Positions 1 through 9,475 of a DNA stretch of 64,000 nucleotides are shown piece by piece (the stretch's first letter is position 1; every line of letters starts with the position of its first letter). The notes beneath the pieces are model-generated. The model saw nothing but the letters and a program-made list of their open reading frames with translations, was not told where the DNA came from and did no database searches. Position numbers and translations under genes: made by a program. The stretch is from Pseudonocardia sp. N23 (GTDB lineage: Bacteria; Actinomycetota; Actinomycetes; Mycobacteriales; Pseudonocardiaceae), in assembly GCF_002583555.1 (NCBI RefSeq), contig NZ_BEGX01000061.1:47620-111619 (forward strand). The letters are read 5' to 3'.

Positions 1-555
1 GGTACGGAGCACGGCCTCGATCTCGAGGGTGATCTGGACCTTCTCGCCGACGACCACGCCGCCGCCGTCGAGCGGCATGGCGATGTCGACGCCGAAGTCG
101 TTGCGGTTGATGGTGATCGTGGCGGTGAAGCCGGCGCGCGTGCCGCCGAAGGCGTCGGGGCCGAAGCCGCCGACCTCGACGTCGAGGGCGACGGGCTTGG
201 TGACGCCCTTGATGGTCAGGTCGCCGTCGACGATGAGGCCGTCGCCGCCTGCGCGGACCGCGGTGGAGCGGAAGGTCCACTGGGGGTGGGCCTCGGTCTC
301 GAAGAAGTCCGCGGAGCGGATGTGCGCGTCGCGCTGTTCCTGGTTGGTGTCGATCGAGTTGGCGTCGATGGTGACGTTGACGCTGGAGGCCTCGAGGGTC
401 TCGCCGGTGGTGATGTCGCCGGAGAAGGTGCCGAAGCGGCCCTTCACCTTGCTGACCATCATGTGACGGACACTGAACGAGACGTCCGAGTGTGCGGCGT
501 CGATGTCCCAGACACCGGCGATGTAGCCGGGAATCTGTGTGGTGGCGGCGGTCAT
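1..555 (-). CDS. YceI family protein (3' end cut by window)
   Basis: The reading frame runs from an ATG at 555 to the window edge without a stop, giving 185 codons. This is close to the full length of the family, so only a few C-terminal residues can be missing. The translation begins with a lipocalin-like YceI pattern: GVWDIDAAHSDVSFSVRHM, then SKVKGRFGTFSGDI, NSIDTNQEQRDAHIRSADFF and DLTIKGVTKPVALDVE. YceI proteins are small beta-barrel proteins that bind polyisoprenoid-type ligands; many are periplasmic, but no signal peptide is visible here, so this is the cytosolic type common in actinobacteria. A GGAGG ribosome site lies just upstream. It is divergent from the MarR gene, which probably controls it. 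Confidence 0.9.
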   Translation of the reverse strand, partial: MTAATTQIPGYIAGVWDIDAAHSDVSFSVRHMMVSKVKGRFGTFSGDITTGETLEASSVNVTIDANSIDTNQEQRDAHIRSADFFETEAHPQWTFRSTAVRAGGDGLIVDGDLTIKGVTKPVALDVEVGGFGPDAFGGTRAGFTATITINRNDFGVDIAMPLDGGGVVVGEKVQITLEIEAVLRT

Positions 556-579
556 GTTCGTCCTCCGTGAAGATTTGTT

Positions 580-631
580 TGAGCGCTCATCTGTTGAGAG
601 CTACGCTAGACCTGTTCACTTGACGACTCAA
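580..631. promoter_or_regulatory. Candidate MarR operators between yceI and marR
   Basis: The 92-bp divergent spacer holds a perfect palindrome TGAGCGCTCA at 580-589 and an inverted repeat TTGA-CGAC-TCAA at 620-631, the latter directly before the marR ribosome site. MarR proteins bind short palindromes of this kind and usually repress themselves and the divergent gene. Binding here is inferred. Confidence 0.4.
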
Positions 632-647
632 CCATCAGGAGGGTGAC

Positions 648-1193
648 GTGGAGCACACACGGTGGCTGGACGACGACGAGCAACGGACGTGGCGCGCGTT
701 CCTCGCCGCGACCCGGCTCGTGCTCGACCGGGTCGAACGGCAGATGACGCAGGACTCCGGCATCCCGCAGACCTATTACGAGCTGCTGGTCCGGCTGTCC
801 GAGGCGCCGGACCGGACCCTGCGGATGAGCGCGCTGGCCGACACCGCGCTGTCCTCACGCAGCCGGCTCTCCCACGCGGTCGCCCGGCTGGAGGAAGCGG
901 GCTGGGTCCGGCGCAACGCGTGCCTCACCGACCGGCGCGGGGCGTTCGCCCAGCTCACCGACGAGGGCATGGCCGCACTGGAGGCCGCGGCGCCCGGGCA
1001 CGTCGAGACGGTGCGCGCCGCCGTGTTCGACCCGCTCACCGCCGCGCAGCAGGCCGCCCTGCGTGACGTCGCCGAGACCCTCGTCGCCGCGCTGGCCGAC
1101 GGGTCCCACCCGCTCGGTGTCGGAGCCCCGCCCGACTCCTGCACGGGCCCGACGACGAGCGCCGACACGGGCACGGAACCGGCACACACGTGA
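648..1193 (+). CDS. MarR family transcriptional regulator
   Basis: A 181-residue protein with the MarR winged helix. Residues about 35-100 hold the recognition core, with ALADTALSSRSRLSHAVARLEEAGWVRR as helix-turn-helix and the wing in the following TDRRGAFAQLTDEG. The GTG start is preceded by AGGAGG at 637-642. Family members act as dimers that release DNA when a small phenolic or oxidant ligand binds. The gene is divergent from the YceI gene and probably autoregulated through the palindromes in the spacer. The ligand cannot be told from the sequence. The C-terminal tail from about residue 155 is low-complexity and may be unstructured. Confidence 0.88.
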   Translation: MEHTRWLDDDEQRTWRAFLAATRLVLDRVERQMTQDSGIPQTYYELLVRLSEAPDRTLRMSALADTALSSRSRLSHAVARLEEAGWVRRNACLTDRRGAFAQLTDEGMAALEAAAPGHVETVRAAVFDPLTAAQQAALRDVAETLVAALADGSHPLGVGAPPDSCTGPTTSADTGTEPAHT

Positions 1194-1243
1194 TGTCGCA
1201 CGCCTCTCGTCACCGCACGACGACCCCCGGCCCGGCGCCGTCC

Positions 1244-1256
1244 TAGGCTGGAGGTC
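1244..1256 (+). promoter_or_regulatory. Leaderless-type promoter of lpd
   Basis: TAGGCT at 1244-1249 is followed by 7 nt and the lpd ATG at 1257. This fits an actinobacterial -10 element with transcription starting at or beside the start codon. A GGAGG also falls in the 7-nt spacer, so a leadered mRNA cannot be excluded. Confidence 0.5.
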
Positions 1257-2666
<1,410 letters not shown>

Positions 2667-2784
2667 GACGCCGGCGCTGCCGTGCCGGAGCGACCGGGCG
2701 TACACCTCACCGCGCGGCGCGGCCCCCGATCCGGCGGCCGTCGGCGTCGTAGAGGGCGATCACCTCGGCGGCAGGGTCGGGCAC
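2667..2784 (-). pseudogene. 5' remnant of a NUDIX hydrolase gene, frameshifted
   Basis: On the minus strand a GTG at 2784 opens VPDPAAEVIALYDADGRR, the usual N-terminal lead-in of actinobacterial NUDIX hydrolases. This frame hits TGA at 2709-2707. One frame over, and continuous in the alignment, comes RGEVYARSLRHGSAGVL, the next conserved segment of the same family. The similarity then ends at the lpd stop codon. No Nudix box follows. This is therefore about 40 codons of a gene that suffered a frameshift and lost its body. The family assignment is from memory of typical N-termini. Confidence 0.6.
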
Positions 2785-2847
2785 ACGCGTGAGTCTCGCA
2801 CCGGCGGGGTTCCGTCTCACCCCACCCGCCCCGGTCACGACCCGGGA

Positions 2848-2859
2848 TAGGCTCGGGCA
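2848..2859 (+). promoter_or_regulatory. Leaderless-type promoter before the dop leader ORF
   Basis: TAGGCT at 2848-2853 is followed by 6 nt and an ATG at 2860. The ATG opens a short ORF rather than dop itself. Confidence 0.5.
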
Positions 2860-2895
2860 ATGCATTTCCACGTCGCCGCCGGGGCCGGTTCGTGA
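2860..2895 (+). CDS. 11-residue leader ORF overlapping the dop start
   Basis: The ATG at 2860 sits 6 nt after a TAGGCT hexamer and encodes [11 protein letters not shown]. Its TGA stop at 2893-2895 overlaps the GTG start of dop at 2892-2894. No good Shine-Dalgarno sequence precedes the dop GTG. The arrangement suggests a leaderless upstream ORF whose termination feeds ribosomes into dop. No peptide function is claimed. Confidence 0.45.
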   Translation: MHFHVAAGAGS

Positions 2896-4409
2896 CCGCC
2901 CGCCGCATCATGGGCACCGAGGTCGAGTACGGGATCTCCGTCCCGGGCGACCCGGCCGCCAACCCGGTGATCACCTCCACCCAGGTCGTCCTCGCCTACG
3001 CCGCCGCGCAGGAGATCCCGCGGTCACGCCGCGCCCGCTGGGACTACGAGGTGGAGTCCCCGCTGCGTGACGCCCGCGGATTCGACCTGTCGGCGCCGAC
3101 GCTGGCCCCGCAGTCGGACTCCGAGCTCGACGACCTCGGCGCCGCCAACGTCATCCTCACCAACGGCGCCCGGCTCTACGTCGACCACGCGCACCCCGAG
3201 TTCTCCACCCCCGAGGTCACCACCCCGCGCGACATCGTCGTGTGGGACAAGGCGGGGGAACGGATCATGGAGGAGGCCGCGATGCGCGCTGCCACCGTCC
3301 CCGGGGCGCCGCGGATCCAGCTGTACAAGAACAACATCGACGGCAAGGGAGCCAGCTACGGCACCCACGAGAACTACCTGATGTCGCGGCAGACGACGTT
3401 CCCGTCGATCGTCAGCGGCCTCACGCCGTTCTTCGTGTCGCGCCAGGTCGTGACCGGCTCCGGCCGGGTCGGCATCGGCCCGTCGAGCGACGAGGCGGGT
3501 TACCAGCTCTCCCAGCGCGCCGACTACATCGAGGTCGAGGTCGGCCTGGAGACGACGCTCAAGCGCGGCATCATCAACACCCGCGACGAGCCGCACGCCG
3601 ACGCCGACAAGTACCGCAGGCTGCACGTCATCATCGGCGACGCCAACATGAGCGAGTACTCCACGCTGCTCAAGGTCGGCACCACCGCGCTCGTGCTCGA
3701 CATGATCGAGAACGGCGTCCGCTTCGACGACCTGCGGCTGGCCGAGCCGGTCAAGTCGGTGCACCGCATCAGCCACGACCCGGGCCTGACGACGACGGTC
3801 GAGCTGCTCGACGGCCGCAGGATGACCGGTGTCGACCTGCAGCGCATCTACTTCGACAAGGCCCGCGCGCACGTCGAGAACACGCAGGGGGCCGACGTCG
3901 ACGCGGCCACCGCCGAGGTCCTGCAGCTGTGGGGCGAGATCCTCGACGACCTGGCCCGCGACCCGATGAGCACCGCCGACCGGCTGGACTGGACGGCGAA
4001 GCTGCGGCTGCTCGAGGGCTACCGCGAGCGTGACGGCCTGAACTGGAACGCCGGCCGCCTCGCCCTCGTCGACCTGCAGTACTCCGACGTGCGGATGGGC
4101 AAGGGCCTCTACAACCGGCTCGCCACCCGCGGCTCGATCAAGCGCCTGATCAGCGAGGACGACGTCGCGGCGGCGATGCAGTCCCCGCCCGACGACACCC
4201 GTGCCTACTTCCGGGGCCGCTGCCTCGAGCGCTACCCGGCCGAGGTGGCCGCGGCGTCGTGGGACTCCGTCATCTTCGACCTGGGCCGGGAGTCGCTGGT
4301 GCGGATCCCGACACTGGAGCCGCTGCGCGGTACCCGTCGCCATGTCGGCGAGCTGATCGACGGGTCACGCACCGCCGAGGAGCTCGTCGAGGCGCTCACC
4401 CGGGGCTGA
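2892..4409 (+). CDS. dop: Pup deamidase/depupylase Dop
   Basis: A 505-residue member of the carboxylate-amine/glutamine synthetase-like fold. It opens with [12 protein letters not shown], where Glu sits at the ATP/Mg site, and has the Dop-specific loop region after [18 protein letters not shown]. Other landmarks are [31 protein letters not shown] and [28 protein letters not shown]. Dop removes Pup from tagged substrates and, in species whose Pup ends in Gln, deamidates it. Here pup encodes a C-terminal Glu, so only the depupylase role is needed. It lies directly upstream of pup and prcBA. An internal ATG at 2910 would also preserve the catalytic start and is an alternative initiation site. 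Confidence 0.97.
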   Translation: MTARRIMGTEVEYGISVPGDPAANPVITSTQVVLAYAAAQEIPRSRRARWDYEVESPLRDARGFDLSAPTLAPQSDSELDDLGAANVILTNGARLYVDHAHPEFSTPEVTTPRDIVVWDKAGERIMEEAAMRAATVPGAPRIQLYKNNIDGKGASYGTHENYLMSRQTTFPSIVSGLTPFFVSRQVVTGSGRVGIGPSSDEAGYQLSQRADYIEVEVGLETTLKRGIINTRDEPHADADKYRRLHVIIGDANMSEYSTLLKVGTTALVLDMIENGVRFDDLRLAEPVKSVHRISHDPGLTTTVELLDGRRMTGVDLQRIYFDKARAHVENTQGADVDAATAEVLQLWGEILDDLARDPMSTADRLDWTAKLRLLEGYRERDGLNWNAGRLALVDLQYSDVRMGKGLYNRLATRGSIKRLISEDDVAAAMQSPPDDTRAYFRGRCLERYPAEVAAASWDSVIFDLGRESLVRIPTLEPLRGTRRHVGELIDGSRTAEELVEALTRG

Positions 4410-4523
4410 CCCGTCCCGGACCGGACACCGACCGGCGCCGACCGGCCGGCCAGGACCTGTCCGGACGATGGGACGCGCCGACGACGGCGGTGACGATCAC
4501 GGGCGTGTCGCGGATCCGGTCGA

Positions 4524-4529
4524 TAGACT
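4524..4529 (+). promoter_or_regulatory. Putative -10 element of pup-prcBA
   Basis: TAGACT at 4524-4529 lies about 90 nt before the pup ATG, in the 211-bp dop-pup spacer. It suggests a separate promoter with a true 5' leader for pup. A strong AGGAGGAG ribosome site lies at 4607-4614. Confidence 0.4.
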
Positions 4530-4620
4530 GGGGAAACCGGACCCCGGTCCGGCGCCTCCGGATGGCGGCGTCGGGCGGGACCCAGGCCCCGGCTTCGGGG
4601 TGATCGAGGAGGAGACGGCC

Positions 4621-4818
4621 ATGTCGCAGGAGCAGACCAAGCGTCAGGGCGGTGGCGGGGGAGACGACGAGGACGGCTCCGGCGCCGAGGCGGCGGGACA
4701 GGAACGTCGGGAGAAGCTCGGCGAGGACGTCGACACGATCCTCGACGAGATCGACGACGTCCTGGAGGAGAACGCGGAGGAGTTCGTCCGCGCCTACGTC
4801 CAGAAGGGCGGCGAGTAG
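4621..4818 (+). CDS. pup: Prokaryotic ubiquitin-like protein Pup
   Basis: A 65-residue, acidic, intrinsically disordered modifier. The N-terminal part is Gly/Asp/Glu-rich, the central-to-C-terminal region DTILDEIDDVLEENAEEF can form the helix that binds the ATPase coiled coil, and the protein ends VQKGGE. PafA attaches the side-chain carboxylate of the last Glu to substrate lysines. Because Glu is encoded directly, Pup needs no deamidation. A strong AGGAGGAG ribosome site fixes the start. The gene lies between dop and prcB, as in other proteasome-bearing actinobacteria. Confidence 0.97.
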   Translation: MSQEQTKRQGGGGGDDEDGSGAEAAGQERREKLGEDVDTILDEIDDVLEENAEEFVRAYVQKGGE

Positions 4819-5034
4819 CCGTCCGCCACGGCCGCGGCCGGCGTGCGCCGGCCCGGTCGTCCGCAGTACCGTGCCGCCCGGTGGGCCGGTCCACGAGACC
4901 GGCCGGCCGGGCGGTGTGACGCCGACACCGGGTGTCGCGCGTGGCGTCACCCGCGGCGCGCACGAGACGTCACGACAGGGACCGGGCCGCCCAGGGGCGG
5001 ACCGGCCGCACGAGGGAGAGGTACGCACCCGACC

Positions 5035-5895
5035 ATGGACCACCGGTCGCCGCTCGACGCACGACAGTCCGGTCTCGACCCGTTCTCGGCTCCCGCGACC
5101 GCGTCGTTCACCGACTACGTCGCCGCCACCGCGCCCCACCTGCTGCCGGGCCGGGCGACGGCCGTGCAGGCCGCCGCGCACTCCGCCGCGGGCCTCGACG
5201 TCCCGCACGGCACGACGATCGTCGCGCTGGTGTGCGCAGACGGCGTCGTCATCGCCGGTGACCGCCGCGCCACGTCCGGCAACGTCATCGCCCAGCGCGA
5301 CATCGAGAAGGTGTTCGTCACCGACAGCTACTCCGCGGTCGGCATCGCCGGCTCGGCGGGCATCGCGCTGGAGATGGTGCGGCTGTTCACGGTCGACCTC
5401 GAGCACTACGAGAAGATCGAGGGCGTCCCGCTGTCCCTCGACGGCAAGGCCAACAAGCTCGCCGGCATGGTCCGGCAGAACCTCGGCGCCGCGATGCAGG
5501 GCTTCGTCGTCGTCCCCCTGTTCGTCGGCTACGACACCGACGCCGCCGACGCCTCCAAGGCCGGCCGCATCGTCACCTACGACCCCACCGGCGGCCGCTA
5601 CGACGAGTGGCTCGGCTACCACTCCGTCGGCTCCGGCTCGGTGTTCGCGAAGTCGTCGATGAAGAAGCTGCACGACCCGGCCAACGACCTGGCCACGACG
5701 GTCCGCACCGCCATCGAGGCGCTCTACGACGCCGCCGACGACGACACCGCGACCGGTGGCCCGGACACGATCCGCCGGATCTACCCGGTCGTCGTGAGCA
5801 TCACGGCCGAGGGTGCGCTGCGCCGCCCCGAGGACGAGATCGCCGCCGTCGTCGACCGGGTGATCGTGGGCCGCACGGAGAAGCCGGGAGGCTGA
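5035..5895 (+). CDS. prcB: 20S proteasome beta subunit
   Basis: A 286-residue precursor. The first 59 residues are a propeptide; cleavage after HG exposes Thr60 of [21 protein letters not shown] as the N-terminal nucleophile. Conserved features include GDRRATSGN, the GIAGSAG segment and the late [15 protein letters not shown] motif. Beta rings form the proteolytic core between PrcA rings and degrade pupylated proteins delivered by the ATPase ring (Mpa/ARC, not in this window). The ATG at 5035 was chosen because it follows GGGAGAGG and gives a family-typical propeptide. The 216-bp spacer after pup holds no gene. Confidence 0.97.
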   Translation: MDHRSPLDARQSGLDPFSAPATASFTDYVAATAPHLLPGRATAVQAAAHSAAGLDVPHGTTIVALVCADGVVIAGDRRATSGNVIAQRDIEKVFVTDSYSAVGIAGSAGIALEMVRLFTVDLEHYEKIEGVPLSLDGKANKLAGMVRQNLGAAMQGFVVVPLFVGYDTDAADASKAGRIVTYDPTGGRYDEWLGYHSVGSGSVFAKSSMKKLHDPANDLATTVRTAIEALYDAADDDTATGGPDTIRRIYPVVVSITAEGALRRPEDEIAAVVDRVIVGRTEKPGG

Positions 5896-5946
5896 CGTGT
5901 CGTCCCCGACCATCCCGCACGTACTCACGACCCTGGAGCGCTCCCC

Positions 5947-6738
5947 GTGACGATGCCGTTCTACTCCTCCGTCGACCAGCTCCTGCGGGACCGTTCGGAG
6001 CTGGCGCGCAAGGGCATCGCCCGTGGGCGCAGCGTCGTCGTGCTCACCTTCGCCGGCGGCGTGCTGTTCGTGGCGGAGAACCACTCGAAGGCCCTGCACA
6101 AGGTCTCGGAGATCTACGACCGCATCGGGTTCGCCGCGGTCGGGCGCTACAACGAGTTCGAGAACCTCCGCACCGGCGGCATCCGCGCCGCCGACGTCCG
6201 CGGCTACTCCTACGACCGCCGCGACGTCACCGGCCGCTGGCTCGCCAACGTCTACGCCCAGACCCTCGGCTCGATCTTCATCGACCAGCAGAAGCCGTTC
6301 GAGGTCGAGGTGTGTGTCGCCGAGGTCGGGGCGAGCGCCGACGCCGACCAGCTCTACCGCATCACCTACGACGGCTCGATCACCGACGAGCCGAAGTTCG
6401 TCGTGATGGGCGGGCAGACCGAGCCGATCAGCGCGAAGCTGGGCGAGACGTTCCAGGAGGGCCAGGAGCTGGCCGACGCGATCGCCGTCGCCGTCGGGGG
6501 CCTGCAGGCCGTGGCCACGCCCGGCAACGGTGCGGCCGCCGAGGAGCGGGTCCTCGGTGTGGGTGCGCTGGAGGTCGCCGTCCTCGACCGTGGCCGGCCG
6601 CGCCGCTCGTTCCGCCGGATCACGGGCAACGTGCTGCGCGAGCTGCTGCCACCCGCCAACCGCGGGACCCAGGACGACGAGCCCGAGGTCGGTGGCGACG
6701 ACAACCCGGCCGCGAGCGGCGCCGACCCGCAGGACTGA
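5947..6738 (+). CDS. prcA: 20S proteasome alpha subunit
   Basis: A 263-residue alpha subunit. It starts with [27 protein letters not shown], the H0 helix region that gates the pore, and retains [34 protein letters not shown]. The C-terminal tail after about residue 200 is variable and charged. Alpha rings gate the chamber and dock the ATPase. The GTG at 5947 and the ATG at 5953 are both possible starts and differ by two residues. It follows prcB by 51 bp, in the usual B-then-A order, and a hairpin follows its stop. Confidence 0.97.
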   Translation: MTMPFYSSVDQLLRDRSELARKGIARGRSVVVLTFAGGVLFVAENHSKALHKVSEIYDRIGFAAVGRYNEFENLRTGGIRAADVRGYSYDRRDVTGRWLANVYAQTLGSIFIDQQKPFEVEVCVAEVGASADADQLYRITYDGSITDEPKFVVMGGQTEPISAKLGETFQEGQELADAIAVAVGGLQAVATPGNGAAAEERVLGVGALEVAVLDRGRPRRSFRRITGNVLRELLPPANRGTQDDEPEVGGDDNPAASGADPQD

Positions 6739-6747
6739 CGTTCCTCC

Positions 6748-6783
6748 GTGCGCCCTTGACCTGAACCCGGGTCGAGGGCGCAC
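6748..6783 (+). terminator. Hairpin after prcA, overlapping the next promoter
   Basis: Two 14-nt arms, 6748-6761 and 6770-6783, pair completely apart from one U-G wobble and enclose an 8-nt loop. No U-run follows, as is common in high-GC actinobacteria. The same dyad is also placed as a MerR-type operator, so it may serve both purposes or only one. Confidence 0.5.
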
Positions 6784-6792
6784 GGTGGTGTC
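6756..6792 (+). promoter_or_regulatory. MerR-type promoter for the VOC gene
   Basis: A TTGACC -35 at 6756-6761 and a CACGGT -10 at 6781-6786 are separated by 19 bp. The dyad CCTTGACC-N8-GGTCGAGG (6754-6777) occupies the spacer. The ATG at 6793 follows 6 nt after the -10. MerR activators act on such over-long spacers. No merR gene is adjacent, so the regulator would act from elsewhere. Confidence 0.45.
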
Positions 6793-7155
6793 ATGGCCGT
6801 CGAGCTGAACCACACCATCGTCCATTCCGTCGACGCCGACGCCGAGGCGGGTTTCGTCGCCGAGGTGCTGGGGCTACCGGTGCCGACGCGGTTCGGTCCG
6901 TTCACCGTGGTCGAGGTCGCCAACGGGGTGAGCCTCGACTTCATGCGTGACCCCGCGCCGACGCCGCAGCACTACGCGTTCCTGATCAGCGAGCCCGAGT
7001 TCGACGAGGTCGCGGCGCGGCTCGCGGGCCGCGACACCTGGGCCGACCCGAGCCACCGCACGCCCGGGCACAACACCCACAACGGCGGGCGCGGCCTGTA
7101 CTTCGACTCACCGAGCGGGCACAACCTCGAGGTCCTGACGACGCCGTACTCCTGA
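6793..7155 (+). CDS. VOC family (glyoxalase-fold) protein
   Basis: A 120-residue single-module vicinal-oxygen-chelate protein: VELNHTIVHSVDADAEAGFVAEVLGLP at the start, then DPAPTPQHYAFLISEPEFDEV and a closing GLYFDSPSGHNLEVLTTPY. His6 and the C-terminal Glu sit at the usual metal positions. The family includes dioxygenases, glyoxalases and drug-binding proteins, so the substrate cannot be assigned. It appears to have its own MerR-like promoter and is convergent with the VOC-fdhD pair on the minus strand. Confidence 0.85.
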   Translation: MAVELNHTIVHSVDADAEAGFVAEVLGLPVPTRFGPFTVVEVANGVSLDFMRDPAPTPQHYAFLISEPEFDEVAARLAGRDTWADPSHRTPGHNTHNGGRGLYFDSPSGHNLEVLTTPYS

Positions 7156-7160
7156 GACAC

Positions 7161-7541
7161 TCACGAGAGCCGGGGGTAGCGGCGCAGCTCCACACCGTTG
7201 CCGTCGGGGTCGCGCAGGTAGATGCCCTCGCCCTGGCCGCGGGCACCGAACAGCGACCGCGGCGGGTCGGCTCCCTGCTCGGCGGCGAGCGCCGCCAGGT
7301 CGGTGTCCTCGACGACGAGCGCCATGTGCCCCATGTTCACCCCGTCCCGCTCACCCTGCTGGACGTCGACGATCGTGTCGGCGGAGACCCGCAGCGACAC
7401 GAACGGCACCTCGCCGCGCCGCCACTGCTCCAGCCGCAGCGGCTGAAGCCCGAGGGTGTCGCGGTACCAGGCGACCAGCCGCTCCGGGTCGGCGGAGACG
7501 AGGACGACGTGGTCGAGCGCCGTCACCCTCACCGGCGTCAC
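7161..7541 (-). CDS. VOC family protein, coupled to fdhD
   Basis: A 126-residue VOC protein: [28 protein letters not shown] opens it, and [19 protein letters not shown] closes it, with metal-type His and Glu in the standard places. Its GTG start at 7541 overlaps the TGA of fdhD, so the two genes are translationally coupled. A link to formate dehydrogenase maturation is suggested only by this coupling. The substrate is unknown. It is convergent with the preceding VOC gene, with only 5 bp between them. Confidence 0.85.
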   Translation of the reverse strand: MTPVRVTALDHVVLVSADPERLVAWYRDTLGLQPLRLEQWRRGEVPFVSLRVSADTIVDVQQGERDGVNMGHMALVVEDTDLAALAAEQGADPPRSLFGARGQGEGIYLRDPDGNGVELRRYPRLS

Positions 7542-8365
7542 CGGTCGATCCGCTCGGAGTGGGCGTAGACGTTCATCGTCTCCCCACGCAGGAACCCGAC
7601 GAGCGTCATCCCGGCCTCCGCGGCCAGCTCCACGGCCAGCGATGACGGCGCCGACACCGCCGTCATCATCGGCACACCCGCCATGACGGCCTTCTGCACC
7701 AGCTCGAACGACGCCCGCCCCGACACCATCAGCACGGTGCCCACGGCCGGGATGCGCCCGTCGAGCAGGCAGCGCCCCAACACCTTGTCGACGGCGTTGT
7801 GCCGGCCCACGTCCTCGCGGGCGACGATCAGCTCCCCGTCCGCGGTGAACAGTGCCGCGCCGTGCAGGCCGCCGGTGGAGGAGAAGACCTGCTGCGCCTC
7901 CCGCAGCGCGTCGGGCAGCGTGATGATCGTGCGGTAGTGCACACGGACCGCATCGGTGGCCGGGGTGAAGCGGGACTTGAGCCTGACCGCGTCCAGGGAC
8001 GCCTTGCCGCACACCCCGCACGACGACGTCGTGTAGAAGTTTCGCTCCAGCGAGGTGTCGGGCGGCTGCACGCCGGGCGCGAGCGTGACGTCGAGGACGT
8101 TGTAGGTGTTGCGGCCCTGGTCGTCGAGGGAGTCGCAGTAGCGGGCGGCGAGCAGGTCCTCGGACGAGCCGATCACGCCCTCGGTGAGCAGGAAGCCGTG
8201 TGCGAGCTCGACGTCGTTGCCCGGTGTGCGCATCGTGACCGACAGCGGCTTGCCGTCGACACGGATCTCCAGGGGCTCCTCGGCCGCGAGCGCGTCGGGG
8301 CGGCGGCGCTCCTGACCGTCGGGACCCAGCCGCAACACCGGTCGCCGCACCGTGACCCGGCCCAT
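7538..8365 (-). CDS. fdhD: Formate dehydrogenase sulfurtransferase FdhD
   Basis: A 275-residue FdhD. It carries the catalytic cysteines in [32 protein letters not shown] and the long [18 protein letters not shown] motif, plus [12 protein letters not shown]. FdhD takes sulfur from the IscS desulfurase and sulfurates the molybdenum bis-MGD cofactor before it enters formate dehydrogenase. This fits the FDH genes that start 1.1 kb away on the opposite strand. The ATG at 8365 gives [12 protein letters not shown]; upstream in-frame codons overlap the spacer shared with the divergent mobA gene. Confidence 0.96.
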   Translation of the reverse strand: MGRVTVRRPVLRLGPDGQERRRPDALAAEEPLEIRVDGKPLSVTMRTPGNDVELAHGFLLTEGVIGSSEDLLAARYCDSLDDQGRNTYNVLDVTLAPGVQPPDTSLERNFYTTSSCGVCGKASLDAVRLKSRFTPATDAVRVHYRTIITLPDALREAQQVFSSTGGLHGAALFTADGELIVAREDVGRHNAVDKVLGRCLLDGRIPAVGTVLMVSGRASFELVQKAVMAGVPMMTAVSAPSSLAVELAAEAGMTLVGFLRGETMNVYAHSERIDR

Positions 8366-8533
8366 GACCACCCCCGTCCGCCGCCCGCACGGGCGGCGAG
8401 CTCCAGGGTAGGCCGACCACCGGGGCGGGCGGCCGCGTGGCGGCTCCTCGTCGGCCGCCGCGGCTGCCACCGGTGTCGTCGACGTCGCGGCGCGCCTCGG
8501 GCACCGCGCCACGGCTCGCTAGCATCGCGCCCC

Positions 8534-9415
8534 ATGAGGAGCGGGGTGTCGGGGACCGCGCGGACCGCGGGGATCGTCGCGGCCGGGGGCCGGTCGTCGC
8601 GGATGGGGACGTCGAAGGCAGCACTGGACTGGTTCGGGACACCGTTGCTGGCCCGGGTGGCCGCGTTGGTGGGCCGGGGTGTGGACGGGCCCGTCGTCGT
8701 CGTGCGCGCCCCGGGGCAGCTGCTGCCGCCGCTGCCGGCGCGGGTCGAGGTCGTCGACGACCCCGTCGAAGGGCGGGGACCGCTGCAGGCCGTCGCGATC
8801 GGGCTCGCCGCCGTCGCCGACCGGGCCGACACCGCGTTCGTCACGGCCACCGACCTGCCGCTGCTGCACCCCGCGTACGTCCGCCGCGTCCTGCAGCTGC
8901 TGGACTCCGCGGACGACGAGGGCCGGGCCGACGTCGTGGTCCCACAGGTCCACGGACACCCGCAGCCGCTCGCGGCCGCCTACCGGACCTCCCTCGCGCC
9001 GCTGGTCACGCGCCTGGTCGGCGGCGGTGTGCGGCGCCCGCCGGACCTGTTCGCGCAGGTCCGCGTCGTGCGGCCCGACGAGGCGACGCTGCTGACCGGG
9101 ACGCTCGCCCGGGTCGACCCCGCGCTGGACTCGCTGCTCAACGTCAACACCCCCGACGAACTGGCCGCGGTGCTCGCCCGCCCCGCACCGCGCATCACCG
9201 TGGCGGAGGGCCCGCCCGTGCACGCCCGCACCCTCGGCGAGGCCACCGCGCTGCTCGCCGCCCGGCACGGCCCGGCGGCCCGCGTCGTGCTCGCCGGGGC
9301 CGTCGACGTCACCGACCCCACCACCCCGCTCGTGCCCGGCGACGTCCTCGCGGTGCGGGTCACCGCGGGCCCCGCCGGGGTGGTCGCCGGGCACTCCGCG
9401 TCGCGCCGGACCTGA
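8534..9415 (+). CDS. mobA: Molybdenum cofactor guanylyltransferase-like protein with C-terminal beta-grasp-like extension
   Basis: A 293-residue protein. Residues 1-205 form a MobA-type nucleotidyltransferase: TAGIVAAGGRSSRMGTSKAALDW is the GTP/Mg signature, then VVDDPVEGRGPLQAV, FVTATDLPLLHPAYV and a closing LLNVNTPDEL. MobA joins GMP to molybdopterin; bis-MGD is the cofactor FDH needs. From about residue 212 an extra domain ends VVLAGAVDVTDPTTPLVPGDVLAVRV, which resembles the tail of MoaD/ThiS-like beta-grasp folds but lacks the terminal Gly-Gly. It is divergent from fdhD and directly upstream of fdhA. An alternative GTG start lies at 8546. Confidence 0.85.
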   Translation: MRSGVSGTARTAGIVAAGGRSSRMGTSKAALDWFGTPLLARVAALVGRGVDGPVVVVRAPGQLLPPLPARVEVVDDPVEGRGPLQAVAIGLAAVADRADTAFVTATDLPLLHPAYVRRVLQLLDSADDEGRADVVVPQVHGHPQPLAAAYRTSLAPLVTRLVGGGVRRPPDLFAQVRVVRPDEATLLTGTLARVDPALDSLLNVNTPDELAAVLARPAPRITVAEGPPVHARTLGEATALLAARHGPAARVVLAGAVDVTDPTTPLVPGDVLAVRVTAGPAGVVAGHSASRRT

Positions 9416-9475
9416 CGGGGCGCCTCGACCGGCCTATCGTGGACGTCGTCAGCGCAGACGACTCGTGGAGGACAC

